A stretch of DNA of 64,000 nucleotides, from positions 12,004,501-12,068,500 of the forward strand of contig NC_134031.1 of NCBI RefSeq assembly GCF_964204645.1. Reading direction: 5' to 3'. Under the pieces are notes generated by a model, which saw only the letters and a list, made by a program, of their open reading frames with translations, made no database searches and was not told the DNA's origin. Within the stretch, counting starts at the first letter, position 1, and each line of letters opens with the position of its first letter. Below are positions 1 to 9,400 of this stretch, one piece after another. The DNA comes from Tubulanus polymorphus (lineage: Eukaryota > Nemertea > Palaeonemertea > Tubulaniformes > Tubulanidae). A program made the translations under genes and the position numbers.

Positions 1-135
1 ATCTTTGCTAGTCTTGCGCTTACTAAATTCTGTTAATGATTTATCTAATTCACATTTAGAACACTTTTTGTAATATATGTTTATAACGCCAGTGTTATTT
101 GTAATATTGATAATTTGTGGTTGTTCTGGTTCCAT
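1..135 (-). CDS. Partial ORF with Cys-x2-Cys motif, virus- or mobile-element-like
   Basis: The ATG lies at 133-135 and the frame stays open for 45 codons to the window edge, so only the N-terminus is visible. After a hydrophobic/Asn-rich start comes KKCSKCELDKSLTEFSKRKT, matching the common pattern of a CxxC knuckle followed by K.L.EF.KR, which in phage and giant-virus proteins precedes a second CxxC and often an HNH nuclease or other DNA-binding domain. The second Cys pair would lie outside the window. The gene is intronless so far, AT-rich, and shares its strand with the two reading frames at 708 and 1928. The tandem repeat at 277-625 lies upstream and may hold its promoter. Function is inferred from one motif only. 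Confidence 0.5.
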   Translation of the reverse strand, partial: MEPEQPQIINITNNTGVINIYYKKCSKCELDKSLTEFSKRKTSKD

Positions 136-276
136 TTATTATACGTATTTTTTTACTAAATTGGTTAATATTTTATAATCCTCTTCCATTTCTTCGACCA
201 ACATCATCCTTTTTCATTCCTCGCTGCTTTTGATAAGTCAGTTTCAATTCCTTGATATCTAAATAATACCACTGGG

Positions 277-625
277 CAAAACCGCTCTTATAGGAGCGCT
301 TTTGCTTAATGCGCATGCGTTAATCATAATTATATATTCATTCTGTAAATTCTGTAAAATAGAAACGACCGACATAAAATATCAAAACGTGTTCGCACTA
401 AGCAAAACCGCTCTTATTGGAGCGTTTTTACTTAATACGCATGCGCTAATCATAATTATATATTCATTCTGTAAAATAGAAACAACTGAACATAGAAAAT
501 TCAAACGCATGTGCACTAGGCAAAACCGCTCTTATAGGAGCGTTTTTGATCAATGCGCATGCGCTAATCATAATTATATATTCATTCTGTAAAATAGAAA
601 CGACCGAACATAAAAATTCACCAAT
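277..625. repeat. Three tandem ~120-bp units, each with a hairpin and a GCGCATGCG box
   Basis: Units begin at 277, 403 and 521 (spacings 126 and 118 bp). Each starts with CAAAACCGCTCTTATAGGAGCG, whose CGCTC...GAGCG arms pair around a TATA-like loop, then a GCGCATGCG palindrome, then TAATCATAATTATATATTC. The third unit carries TGCGCATGCGC, an exact NRF1-type site; the first two carry near matches. The array lies between two leftward reading frames and upstream of the one ending at 135, so a promoter or replication role is possible. Small frames open inside it look incidental. Confidence 0.75.
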
Positions 626-707
626 CAGATTTACACAATACATTATACAAGTATGTTCGATCGTTGTATTGACAAAATTTATAGTTTCAACTAATACATT
701 ATTTTAT

Positions 708-1436
708 TTATAATTCCAACCAGAACTTTTCAATTTCTGGATCATTGTCAAACATTTTTTCAATATCGTTTAAGTATTTTACTATATCAGAAAATGACAA
801 ACTTAAAAATTGGAATCTTTTATATGTAATTAATCTCCCTACACTTCTTAATTTTCTTTCATACCCAGCACTAATACCTATATATTTTTTAACCCAAGAA
901 GTCCAAGAAATCCCCGCAGTTTGTTTATTAAACATTAAAAATCCCCTATTTAAACAATCCCCGAAAATGATATAATCCCATAAATGCTTTGCTTTTTTAA
1001 ATAACAAGGTTCTATAATTTTTTTTCAATAAAACAGTTATTTCATTAAATGATGTTACACCTTCTATTTCTTTAAAACTTACATCTTTTTCATTTGATAA
1101 TTTTGATTTTAAAAACTTATTTAACTCATTTCCGCTCATTTTCTTTTTAGTTTTTGTTCCTTTTAGTCTTAACAATATTTCTACATTGGTTGTTGGTCTT
1201 TTCGGTAATGATGTTACGCTTGATTGCTGGTTTTCTATTATTTTTTCTAAAATTAATGTCATTTCTTGATGGTAATATAAATGTTTTTTAACTTCTTCTA
1301 ACGTTTCATCTTCTATATCGAAAGATTCTTTTACTTCAGTACCCATTTCGGTTGGTTCATCTTCCATTTCGGTTGGTTCATCTTCCATCTCGGTTGTCCT
1401 CTGAGAATCAAGAGTACTTCTTGATACACACGACAT
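708..1436 (-). CDS. Unknown 242-residue intronless ORF with acidic repeats
   Basis: I do not recognise this protein. The ATG is at 1434-1436; the frame is open a few codons further up, but only from a TTG. Residues 15-40 repeat EMEDEPT, followed by an acidic, helical segment (DETLEEVKKHLYYHQ), a basic patch (GTKTKKKM) near residue 105, and a compact aromatic C-terminal half (ISWTSWVKKYIGISAGYERK). Codon use is AT-rich, like its neighbours at 1-135 and 1928-2164 on the same strand, and no introns are apparent. The context suggests a virus-like or large mobile element, but nothing proves it. A full-length frame with a stop just before the repeat array makes coding likely. Confidence 0.55.
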   Translation of the reverse strand: MSCVSRSTLDSQRTTEMEDEPTEMEDEPTEMGTEVKESFDIEDETLEEVKKHLYYHQEMTLILEKIIENQQSSVTSLPKRPTTNVEILLRLKGTKTKKKMSGNELNKFLKSKLSNEKDVSFKEIEGVTSFNEITVLLKKNYRTLLFKKAKHLWDYIIFGDCLNRGFLMFNKQTAGISWTSWVKKYIGISAGYERKLRSVGRLITYKRFQFLSLSFSDIVKYLNDIEKMFDNDPEIEKFWLEL

Positions 1437-1927
1437 TTTATTCAACTAAAAGATATCAGCGGTAGAACAGGAACCGCGATATTATATGATATAAATATTT
1501 TCAAGTCTATCGTTTCTAATTATTATAACTTATTATAGTTCAAGTTATTATCTATCTAACGTAAAATAGAATTAACTGTATGAAGTTGTAGTTGTCAAAA
1601 GCACTTAAAGGTTTCATATTTAATAGCCCCAATAACTACAAAAAACAGTACTTACATTTAGATTTATAATTGTAAACTATAAACTCCTAATTTCGTTTCG
1701 AAAGATAGAATATCCTGAGCACAATGTTACAGCGTATGTCCATTTCCGGGGCGATTTCTAGAATGACACGTCGTTGATTATGCCACGTCATCTAGTTCCG
1801 GTTCTAGAATTTTCTCTACACGTTTGTAATATTATGTGTCATAATGTCTCGTCGTCATAGTAACAACTGTAACGGCTGTGAATTTATAGATTTATTCCAT
1901 AGCTCTGTACATTGAATGTATATAGGT
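1437..1927. other. Spacer between two leftward ORFs
   Basis: AT-rich, with no reading frame of note and no repeat that I could match elsewhere in the window. It would contain the promoter of the 708-1436 frame. Confidence 0.5.
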
Positions 1928-2164
1928 TCAAATAGAATCATGTTCTAGTATAAACATCGGATCCTCAACATATTGTTCATTATTTGGATCATTATTCCAT
2001 AATTCAATAAATTTCTTTCCTTTTGTTAACTGTTCTGAATATAACTGAAAATATTCTAGTTTCAATTTATTCTCTAAATGTGTTTTAGTTTTATTGTGTC
2101 TTGCTTTTTGAGACTTATCTATATTTATCTTACATGTTGGGCAGTAGTACTTATTTGCTTCCAT
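1928..2164 (-). CDS. Small U1-type (C2H2) zinc finger protein, 78 aa
   Basis: The ATG is at 2162-2164. Residues 7-28 read YYCPTCKINIDKSQKARH followed by KTKTH: a C-x2-C-x12-H-x5-H finger of the U1/matrin style, which usually binds RNA or DNA. The rest is a helical, charged tail (LEYFQLYSEQL) and an acidic end, with a stop at 1928. One-finger proteins of this size are frequent in large DNA viruses and virus-like transposons of invertebrates; the two intronless frames downstream fit that setting. A host origin cannot be excluded. The hairpin at 2245-2513 lies just upstream. Confidence 0.55.
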   Translation of the reverse strand: MEANKYYCPTCKINIDKSQKARHNKTKTHLENKLKLEYFQLYSEQLTKGKKFIELWNNDPNNEQYVEDPMFILEHDSI

Positions 2165-2244
2165 TCTAATACTATATTTTTTATTAAAATTGATTTTAGA
2201 AGTTCAATGATTTAAATGTTATTCATATATATATGAATATTTTA

Positions 2245-2513
2245 AGAGTAATAGGGGTAATAGGCTTTCGGGTTAAAGGTTGAACGGGCGGGTGAGTAAA
2301 AATGAAAAACATAAAAATAATTACAATTTCTACTTGAATTAGGAGTGAAACTCATAAAATGAAAAATAAATTCGAGCGTGTGAGAATTTATTTTTCATTT
2401 TTATGAGTTTCGCGAGTAATTCAAGTAGAAATTGTAATTATTTTTATGTTTTTCATTTTTTACGAGCTCGACCGTTCGACCTTTGATCTGAAAGCCTATT
2501 ACCCCTATTACTC
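2245..2513. repeat. Long inverted repeat (hairpin), arms ~125 bp
   Basis: The left arm opens AGTAATAGGGGTAATAGGC and the right arm closes GCCTATTACCCCTATTACT; both contain AATTACAATTTCTACTTGAA or its complement near the middle. Only about 15 bp at the centre (around AATTCGAGCGTGTGAGAATT) is unpaired. It sits immediately upstream of the zinc finger ORF. It may be a foldback element or the end structure of the virus-like unit on its left. Confidence 0.8.
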
Positions 2514-2834
2514 ACAAGCACAAGCAACAGAAAGCAAAGCGTGTCACACTTCCTAGTGCAACTTCTCAGTAGCACCGAATTAACTAAACTAAACTACGTG
2601 GCATCAAGCGCAACAAAATATATTTGAAGCATGCAGGATCATAAACGTACCGTTGGGTGAACTTCGACTCGATTATTTGAAGTATTCGACTTCTTCGGTC
2701 AAATTCTGACGCATTCGACGTATTTTCCCCGTCGGCTTCACGCGATGATCCACGAATATGCGGTTAAGCGCTGAGGTGATGCTCCAACTTATCGTAGAAA
2801 TCTTCCTCGCTGCTTATCTTCCAAGACGCCGTGG
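2514..2834 (-). other. Internal 5' region of an LTR retrotransposon fragment
   Basis: Read on the minus strand this follows the primer-binding site at 2835-2852. No gag-like frame could be read, and the inner boundary is not visible. The plus-strand frame at 2758-2985 runs across the LTR edge and is not a gene. Confidence 0.4.
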
Positions 2835-2852
2835 CCCCACGTTGGGCGCCAA
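2835..2852 (-). other. Retroelement primer-binding site
   Basis: On the minus strand the 18 bases TTGGCGCCCAACGTGGGG follow directly after the LTR end ...TTACGACA. TGGCGCC plus a short GC-rich stretch right after an LTR is the usual layout for tRNA-primed Ty3/gypsy-type elements. Confidence 0.65.
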
Positions 2853-3196
2853 TGTCGTAACCGCAAAAAAAAGCATGCGCGGGTTACTGATTAAAGCGGC
2901 CTCGACGACTGGATTTTTCGAAGAAACAGCGACAAAATCCTCACAGTTGACTGCTCACCATCCGGGACAACAACCTGAATATTAAATAACAAAACGAGCA
3001 TGAACCATATGATCATGAAGTTTATTACATCAGGGAAGTGTCTCATCACACTTCCCTGATTACATCAACCTGATTCTCACAATGACCCGGCAAAACTGAT
3101 CTGGTCAGCTCATATCAGGTGTTCCTCAGAGGGCAGCACAATACAACCATGAAGCAAGTTGAGCTAATAGCTGCAATGAAAATACTGGCTACCACA
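2853..3196 (-). mobile_element. LTR of a Ty3/gypsy-type retrotransposon (fragment)
   Basis: On the minus strand this 344-bp segment begins TGTGGTAGCC and ends GGTTACGACA, the expected TG...CA ends, and is followed by the primer-binding site. It contains a 13-bp hairpin at 3030-3062 (ATCAGGGAAGTGT / ACACTTCCCTGAT). No second LTR is present, so this is a 5'-end remnant. It lies within 200 bp of the start codon of the CCDC50-like gene. Confidence 0.6.
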
Positions 3197-3348
3197 TCGT
3201 ATTGAATTGAATTGAATTGAATTGGCGAACCTGATAGATCTGAAATAGGCCTATCCCAGACCATCATTGATTTATGTTTAGTGGATTTCGGATTTTCAGG
3301 ATAGGCCTAGGCCCTAATTGTCATCAAATTACACATTAGGCCTAGGTG
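3197..3348 (+). other. 5' flank/UTR of the CCDC50-like gene
   Basis: Begins with a short (ATTGA)n tract at about 3200-3222, then TAGGCCTA-rich sequence up to the ATG at 3349. The transcription start cannot be placed. Confidence 0.4.
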
Positions 3349-3439
3349 ATGGCAGCTTCTTCCTACCGATTTGAGGATGGAGTTGAGAGTGCTAGCGGTG
3401 AAGAACATAATACTCCAACCCCTGGAAAGGTCAATCAAG
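3349..3439 (+). CDS. CCDC50-like exon 1 (start codon)
   Basis: ATG at 3349; encodes MAASSYRFEDGVESASGEE then HNTPTPGKVNQ and ends phase 1 at CAAG|GTAAGA. The end aligns with the LPG-x-V-x-x-V-C-R stretch that opens the CCDC50 domain, completed by the next exon. Confidence 0.65.
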
Positions 3440-6400
3440 GTAAGAAACTAATAAATGTTGTTTTCAAAAATCATGGTCATATTTAGCCTACTTCCAGGCT
3501 GGTGCGGTACAGTCGGATTTTGCCGATTTTTTCGGATTAATCGAACGATTTAACAATCTCAAAGGCACTCAAATCTTTCTCAAACCACCCAGTCCAACGC
3601 AGAAATTCGTTAGGCTATCTTTAAGATCAATTTTACGAAGCGGATTGGATTAGGCCTATCATTAACGAAGTTACGAACTGTTGAAGTGACATAGGCCTAC
3701 CTATCGACCGATCTGACGGAAAGTTGGCCCCCTTGTCTTTTTATAGGCCTATATAGTACCTAGTCTATTTCAACCTGACTTGAGAGCATTTCGGGTGGCC
3801 TAGCTCGCTCATTTTTGGTAGTACATACTTCACCCAGTCCTGAGAATGGCCGGTTCGCGGAGCTCCGTATACTGCCTATACTAAAGATCTCGCGTTAACC
3901 ACCCACCCAGTCACGTAGTCGTTATTTTACGTCGAAATTGCGGACTGGCGCTCAGTCAGCACTTTTACCACTCAGTACTGGGCAACTACTCATCCGATTT
4001 CAATAAATAAACTAACTACACTGACCTTATGTTGTTATCTTTTCATTGTTTACACTCTAAAGAATATATTTGAAGTTCAAGTGGCTGGAAATTGCCTCTA
4101 TAAATATTTTAGTACCGCTTTTGTTGTACTAAAAAACGGTTCCTCGCGAGACTCACCCGCATGAAAAAATCAATATCTTACCAACACAACAATAGATACC
4201 GCTCTGCGCGACTCGTGGATATTTGACAAGTCATGGAAAATCGTTTCATACACAAAATACGATGATAAAATGACTAAATAAACACAACAGTAAGAACAAG
4301 AAAGATCAGAGGTTTGCAATGATGGTTTATTTTTTGAAATCGGTTGAATGAGAGCTGAGAAGTGATGATATAATTAGAGTTGAATTCAAAAGAATTTAAA
4401 ATCGCCGCGCATATGGCTTCCGCGACTTAGTGTCAGGGGTCGCGTTAGCGATATACCACTGACACTAAGGTTCTCAGTGAAGTACATACCTGATAAAGGT
4501 CTAATTAGGACCAGAAAGGACAGGCAGTCAACCTAAATCATCATTTTTTAATCCATTTGAAACTGTATTGAAGGATATCCGAAAAGTCTTCATTGAGTTC
4601 CTGAGAGAAAAGAGACTCCATGATTTGAAAGTTTAACAATATGTCTCCATGCCTACCAACTGAAGTTTGATACGTAGGCATGGAACCAAATTGTTAAACT
4701 TTCAAATCATGGAGTCACTTCTCTTCATTTAACCCCTTTCAGTGAAGACTTTTTGGATATCCTTCAATACAGTTTCAAATGGATTAAAAAATGATGATTG
4801 AGGTTGACTGCCTATCCTTTCTGGTCCTAATAAGACCTTTATCAGGTATGTACCACCAAAAATTAGCGAGCTAGGCCACCGGGAATGCTCTCAAGTCAGG
4901 TTGAAATAGACATTAGGATACTGGGGTCAAAATTTTTTTTGTCAGGTCCCTGTGATTCAGACCCAAACTGTCATCAGCAATTCAGTACACTGGTTTATTT
5001 GGCGCTATTGCACTGTCGTACCCCCCTCATAAATATTTTTATTTCAGCATATTTATTATCAGGGAGGTCTAGGGATTCAAAATCAGTAACTTTTGACCAA
5101 AAAAACTTACTTTTTCTAGGTTAAAATTTTGTCATTTTTGGCCCTAAATCGCGTGTATATTCGCCGATTCGCAACGTCAACAACGCCATATTGGGTGTCA
5201 ATCAAAGTATCTAACACTCCACTGAAATGTCATCACATTAAAACTTTGCAAAAACCATGTTATCAAACATAACCATCTCTGAAAATGAAGCGTATGTTTG
5301 CATTTTCATACTTAGCTATTGATTTAAAGATGTTCTGATGAAGAAAAGTTATTAAAAAAATTTTGTCAATTCAATTAAATTTATTGAGATATATTTATTT
5401 ATATGTTTTTGGGTGGTAAATAATACGGAAACATGCCCGACCGTCGGTTTGAATCGAGAAAATCGGCCCCAAATTATCAGAATTTTGGCTTGGAAAAAAT
5501 TATTTTTTTTGGTCAAAAGTAATTTATTTTGACTCTACAGACCTCCCTGATTAATAATATACAGAAATAAACATTTTTGGGAGGGGGGTATGAAAGTGCA
5601 ATAGCGCCGTTTATTTTATGGTATCTACACTAGAAAGTACATTTTAGCCTGGATTTTGTCTCGAGATCGTCACTATTTTTGAACCGGACGCCATATTGGA
5701 TGGGTCAATCTAAAGTGAAGATTTATTTAGAATATTTGCTGAAACAATGTTTCATGACCCACTCATTTTGAGGAAGAAAAATATAAATTTCTTGTCTATT
5801 TCAACGATGATATCTAGCATTAATAACCCCAGTGACAGTTGACAAAAATTTGATTAGTTTTATGTACTGATTACCCTCACATCGTTTCAGTAATAACTTA
5901 AGACACAAATCTTCACTTTAAATTTCAAATATGGCGTCCTATCGAAAGATCGTCACGATTCTGAGATAAAAACCGGGCCAAAAATCTGCTTTCAAGAAGA
6001 CTATATCACAAAATAAATCACTGCATTGGATTCTGTGAGACATTCTGAAGTTAGAACAGTAATTTGTAATTCAGTAGATTGCGTCAATCACGAGAGGGTG
6101 CGGATCTGCACTTTTACCCTCTGTTGATAATTATTATGGAAGTGGTTATTTTACTGGTTCCGGTAACCCACTTCTGAAGGATATTTTGCTGGATATCGTC
6201 CTCGCTAATTGGCTGATTAACTGCGCGCATGCGCAGAGAGGTGTGCGACTTAGATAGGTATGTTCATGTCCACGCGGGGCGGCACTATCGATTGTGACGA
6301 CCATTATTGATTCGGAAAAGTGTGATGCGCGTTTTTACTACGCGTTTTGACATCGCTTAGTAAAATCATTCATAAAACCTGTCAATCAATGCAAATGAGC

Positions 6401-9400
6401 TAAAAACTTTTGGAATCAACCAATAAGATGGTTCTTTATCACTTGGGGGTTGGTTTAGTGTAGGCCTATAAATCTGCATTTTAGTCGGAAGAAAATAGAA
6501 ATAAAAAAATACCCTTTTTCAAGAGCAAAATTGGTCGGCTCAGGACCCGGAATAAGCGACGAATCATCAGGAATCGGAAGGTTTAGGATCTTAAAAATTC
6601 AAATAGGCCTACTGAAGACCGCATGATTTTATTTCGTGTCGGGGCTGAGCGATCGCTGCCAGAAAAGTCGCTGTCTAAGTTTTGCGTTGAAGCGAGCGAT
6701 ACCAAATGGCGGCCGGCACTTGTTATTGAATGGCGACACGCGCCGCGCTGCTCGTGATGAGATCAATATTTATTCATCGGTCTAGCAGTGAATTTTTGTA
6801 TTTATTTTCCGATTCATAATTATTCATCACTTTATTTCTGAATATAAGGACAGATTTAGCGAAATGATCGGTAAAAAAAAATTTTGCGCGCGCGGACCAC
6901 CACTACGCTCCCGTCAGTAAAGCAGCTGTTGAAAGAGGGAGGCGTCTAATGGGATGAATTGAGGCTTGTGATGGGCAAAAATAGAGGCGCGAGATGGGAC
7001 AGTGAGGCACCCAAGGGGATTTTCCAAAAGCAGCAAAATTGAAATTTATATGAAATATTGTTGAAATTTAGCTCAAAACAAAACAAATGGATTATTATTT
7101 AGTTAGGCATATAATTGGTAGTATTATTACTATTGCTTGGTTTATGTTTCTAAACTGATTGATTTTATTGTCATATCATAAATATATTTCAAATTTCAGC
7201 GTTTTGAGCTAGGCCAAGCATGATTTTCTGCTATTCTTTACTTAAGGCCTAAATTCATTTAGCAAATAATTGGCTATAATTGGTATATTTAAATCAATTT
7301 GCAATAGGAGCTCATAGACCTGACTGACAGGCCTTGATAATCATGTTTGATTCATTTCAAAAATTATGTAGTGAAAAAATTAATTTCACCTGAATCATAT
7401 CAATATTTCACAATTTTTCTTGCCGTTAGGTTACCATGGAAACCAAATAATAAAAATAATCTATATAATAATAGATTTTCCTAGTTAAACTTAGGGCAAA
7501 CATAAACTATTGATAACTAGTTATTCTATCACCTTTATACATCATAACTTTTGATCTAACATCGATATTTTCATTATTTTACCATTTTTCGGCTGGTTTC
7601 CATGGAAACCATAGGCATTTGGGATCAGATAAAAATTTTGGGTCTTTCAATTGTCACCTGAAAGTGCTATGAGTGTATTGCTCATTAAATTTCTAGTCTA
7701 TCTCATTCAGTTTAAGAGATATTGAAGTTTGTTTAGGCCTACATGAAATATTGCCTTCTTACCGTATTTTCCGGCCAATAAGCCGACTCGGCCAATAAGC
7801 CGAGGGCAGTTTTTTAGCCTAAAATACATGGATTTCATAAAGCTTCGCCCAATAAGCCGAGGCCCTTCATCAGAGATTTTAATTCACTGATTTGTCAATT
7901 AGTTCGTCTTAATTGACGATTTAAGAGGCTGACAGTAGCGCCCGCCGATGTGTGAGAGTGCTGTGTATATACTATCATCGCCAAGTGACTGTGCTATATA
8001 TAGACTCACTCAGCTGATTACTATACACACAGCCATACACGCAGTACGCGGCTCACTGCTGATTTGCCTATATACTAATGTATGAACTGACACGTGGTAG
8101 TACGATGAACTCGCGCGTTATATAAATGTATACCATTGCCGCTGTGCGGTGATGGAACAATCAAAGTAAAAATAAAATAGTTCAAAATAGATTATAATTG
8201 GTAGTAAATAATGACCTCAAATAAATATCGACCACTTTTCTTGATTTTGACGATCATTGAAAGCATTAGAGTAGCATAGATCAGGAAGTGATTTTTTATG
8301 TCAGATCGTATCCGCCCAATAAGCCGATCACGATATTTTGGGTAAAAATCTGAGGCTAGAAAATCGGCTTATTGGCCGGAAAATACGGTAGATCACAGTT
8401 TTTGTGTATTGAAACATGAAGACACTTACTTTTCACTCAAATTTTCAAACTTCAATTTGCGATATTTCGAAAACTACTGAAGATCATTCAAATATTTAAA
8501 AAGCATATTGTTATTTGAGCCCTCCCCATTCCAACAAGCTTTCTTTCAGTAAGATTGGAGCTATTTGAATTTTTTATGGATATAGCTAACTTAGAAAATT
8601 CGAAGGAAGTGTGGAGAACAGAGTTTGAGAAAAAAGAGCGCATAGAGCGAGACTCAAACTCAGGCCAGTAAATTACTAGCCAGCGTCTTCCCACTAGATC
8701 ACAGAGCTTGCTATAAACCACCTGAATGTTTTAACTACCTATATATAGCCTCACCTTACCCTTACCATATCCCTCGTGAAATGTAACCCTCTGGACCCTC
8801 TTCTCACGTCTTGACACTAACCCTATCCAAACCCTAACCATAAACCCAATTAAATGATTTATGGTTATATAATATAGGCCTATGGATCCGGCAAAATATC
8901 TTTTACAAGTCGGTATCCGGATCCAGAAAAATAACCACTTCCTTTTATTATTAGGCCTATAAATTTTCCACTTTCCAGCCAAAAATTTTTCATAGGCCTA
9001 AAATGTAACTCCTCTCAGATTCGACTAATAACAGCTAATAAACGTAATTTTCAATTTTTTCAGAAATATAACTCAGCGCCTGACCATTTTGAATTTGCGT
9101 ATAATAATATAGGCCTATTATGAATTAATCCCGTGTAATTACTGGGTCTAAACAGCGACAAGAATAACGCAAAGATCCGTCATCCATTGATAAAAGTGCA
9201 CCCCGAAAAGCCTAAAATTTTCCGGATGACCTAGTCAGTCACCTGACTGGTTTAGTTTCACAATCGGATATTTTCACAAACCACAGTCAGAAATGGGAAG
9301 GTCATTTTTAGGGTTTTCTGTTTCTTCACAGAAAACTCTATTGAGATTCGTGTGATTATTTTTGGTTTACCTTTATCAGCGATATGAAGTTGGCATTGAG

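Noticed and set aside
2758-2985. 75-codon plus-strand frame
   Set aside because: It crosses the primer-binding site and LTR edge of a minus-strand retroelement.
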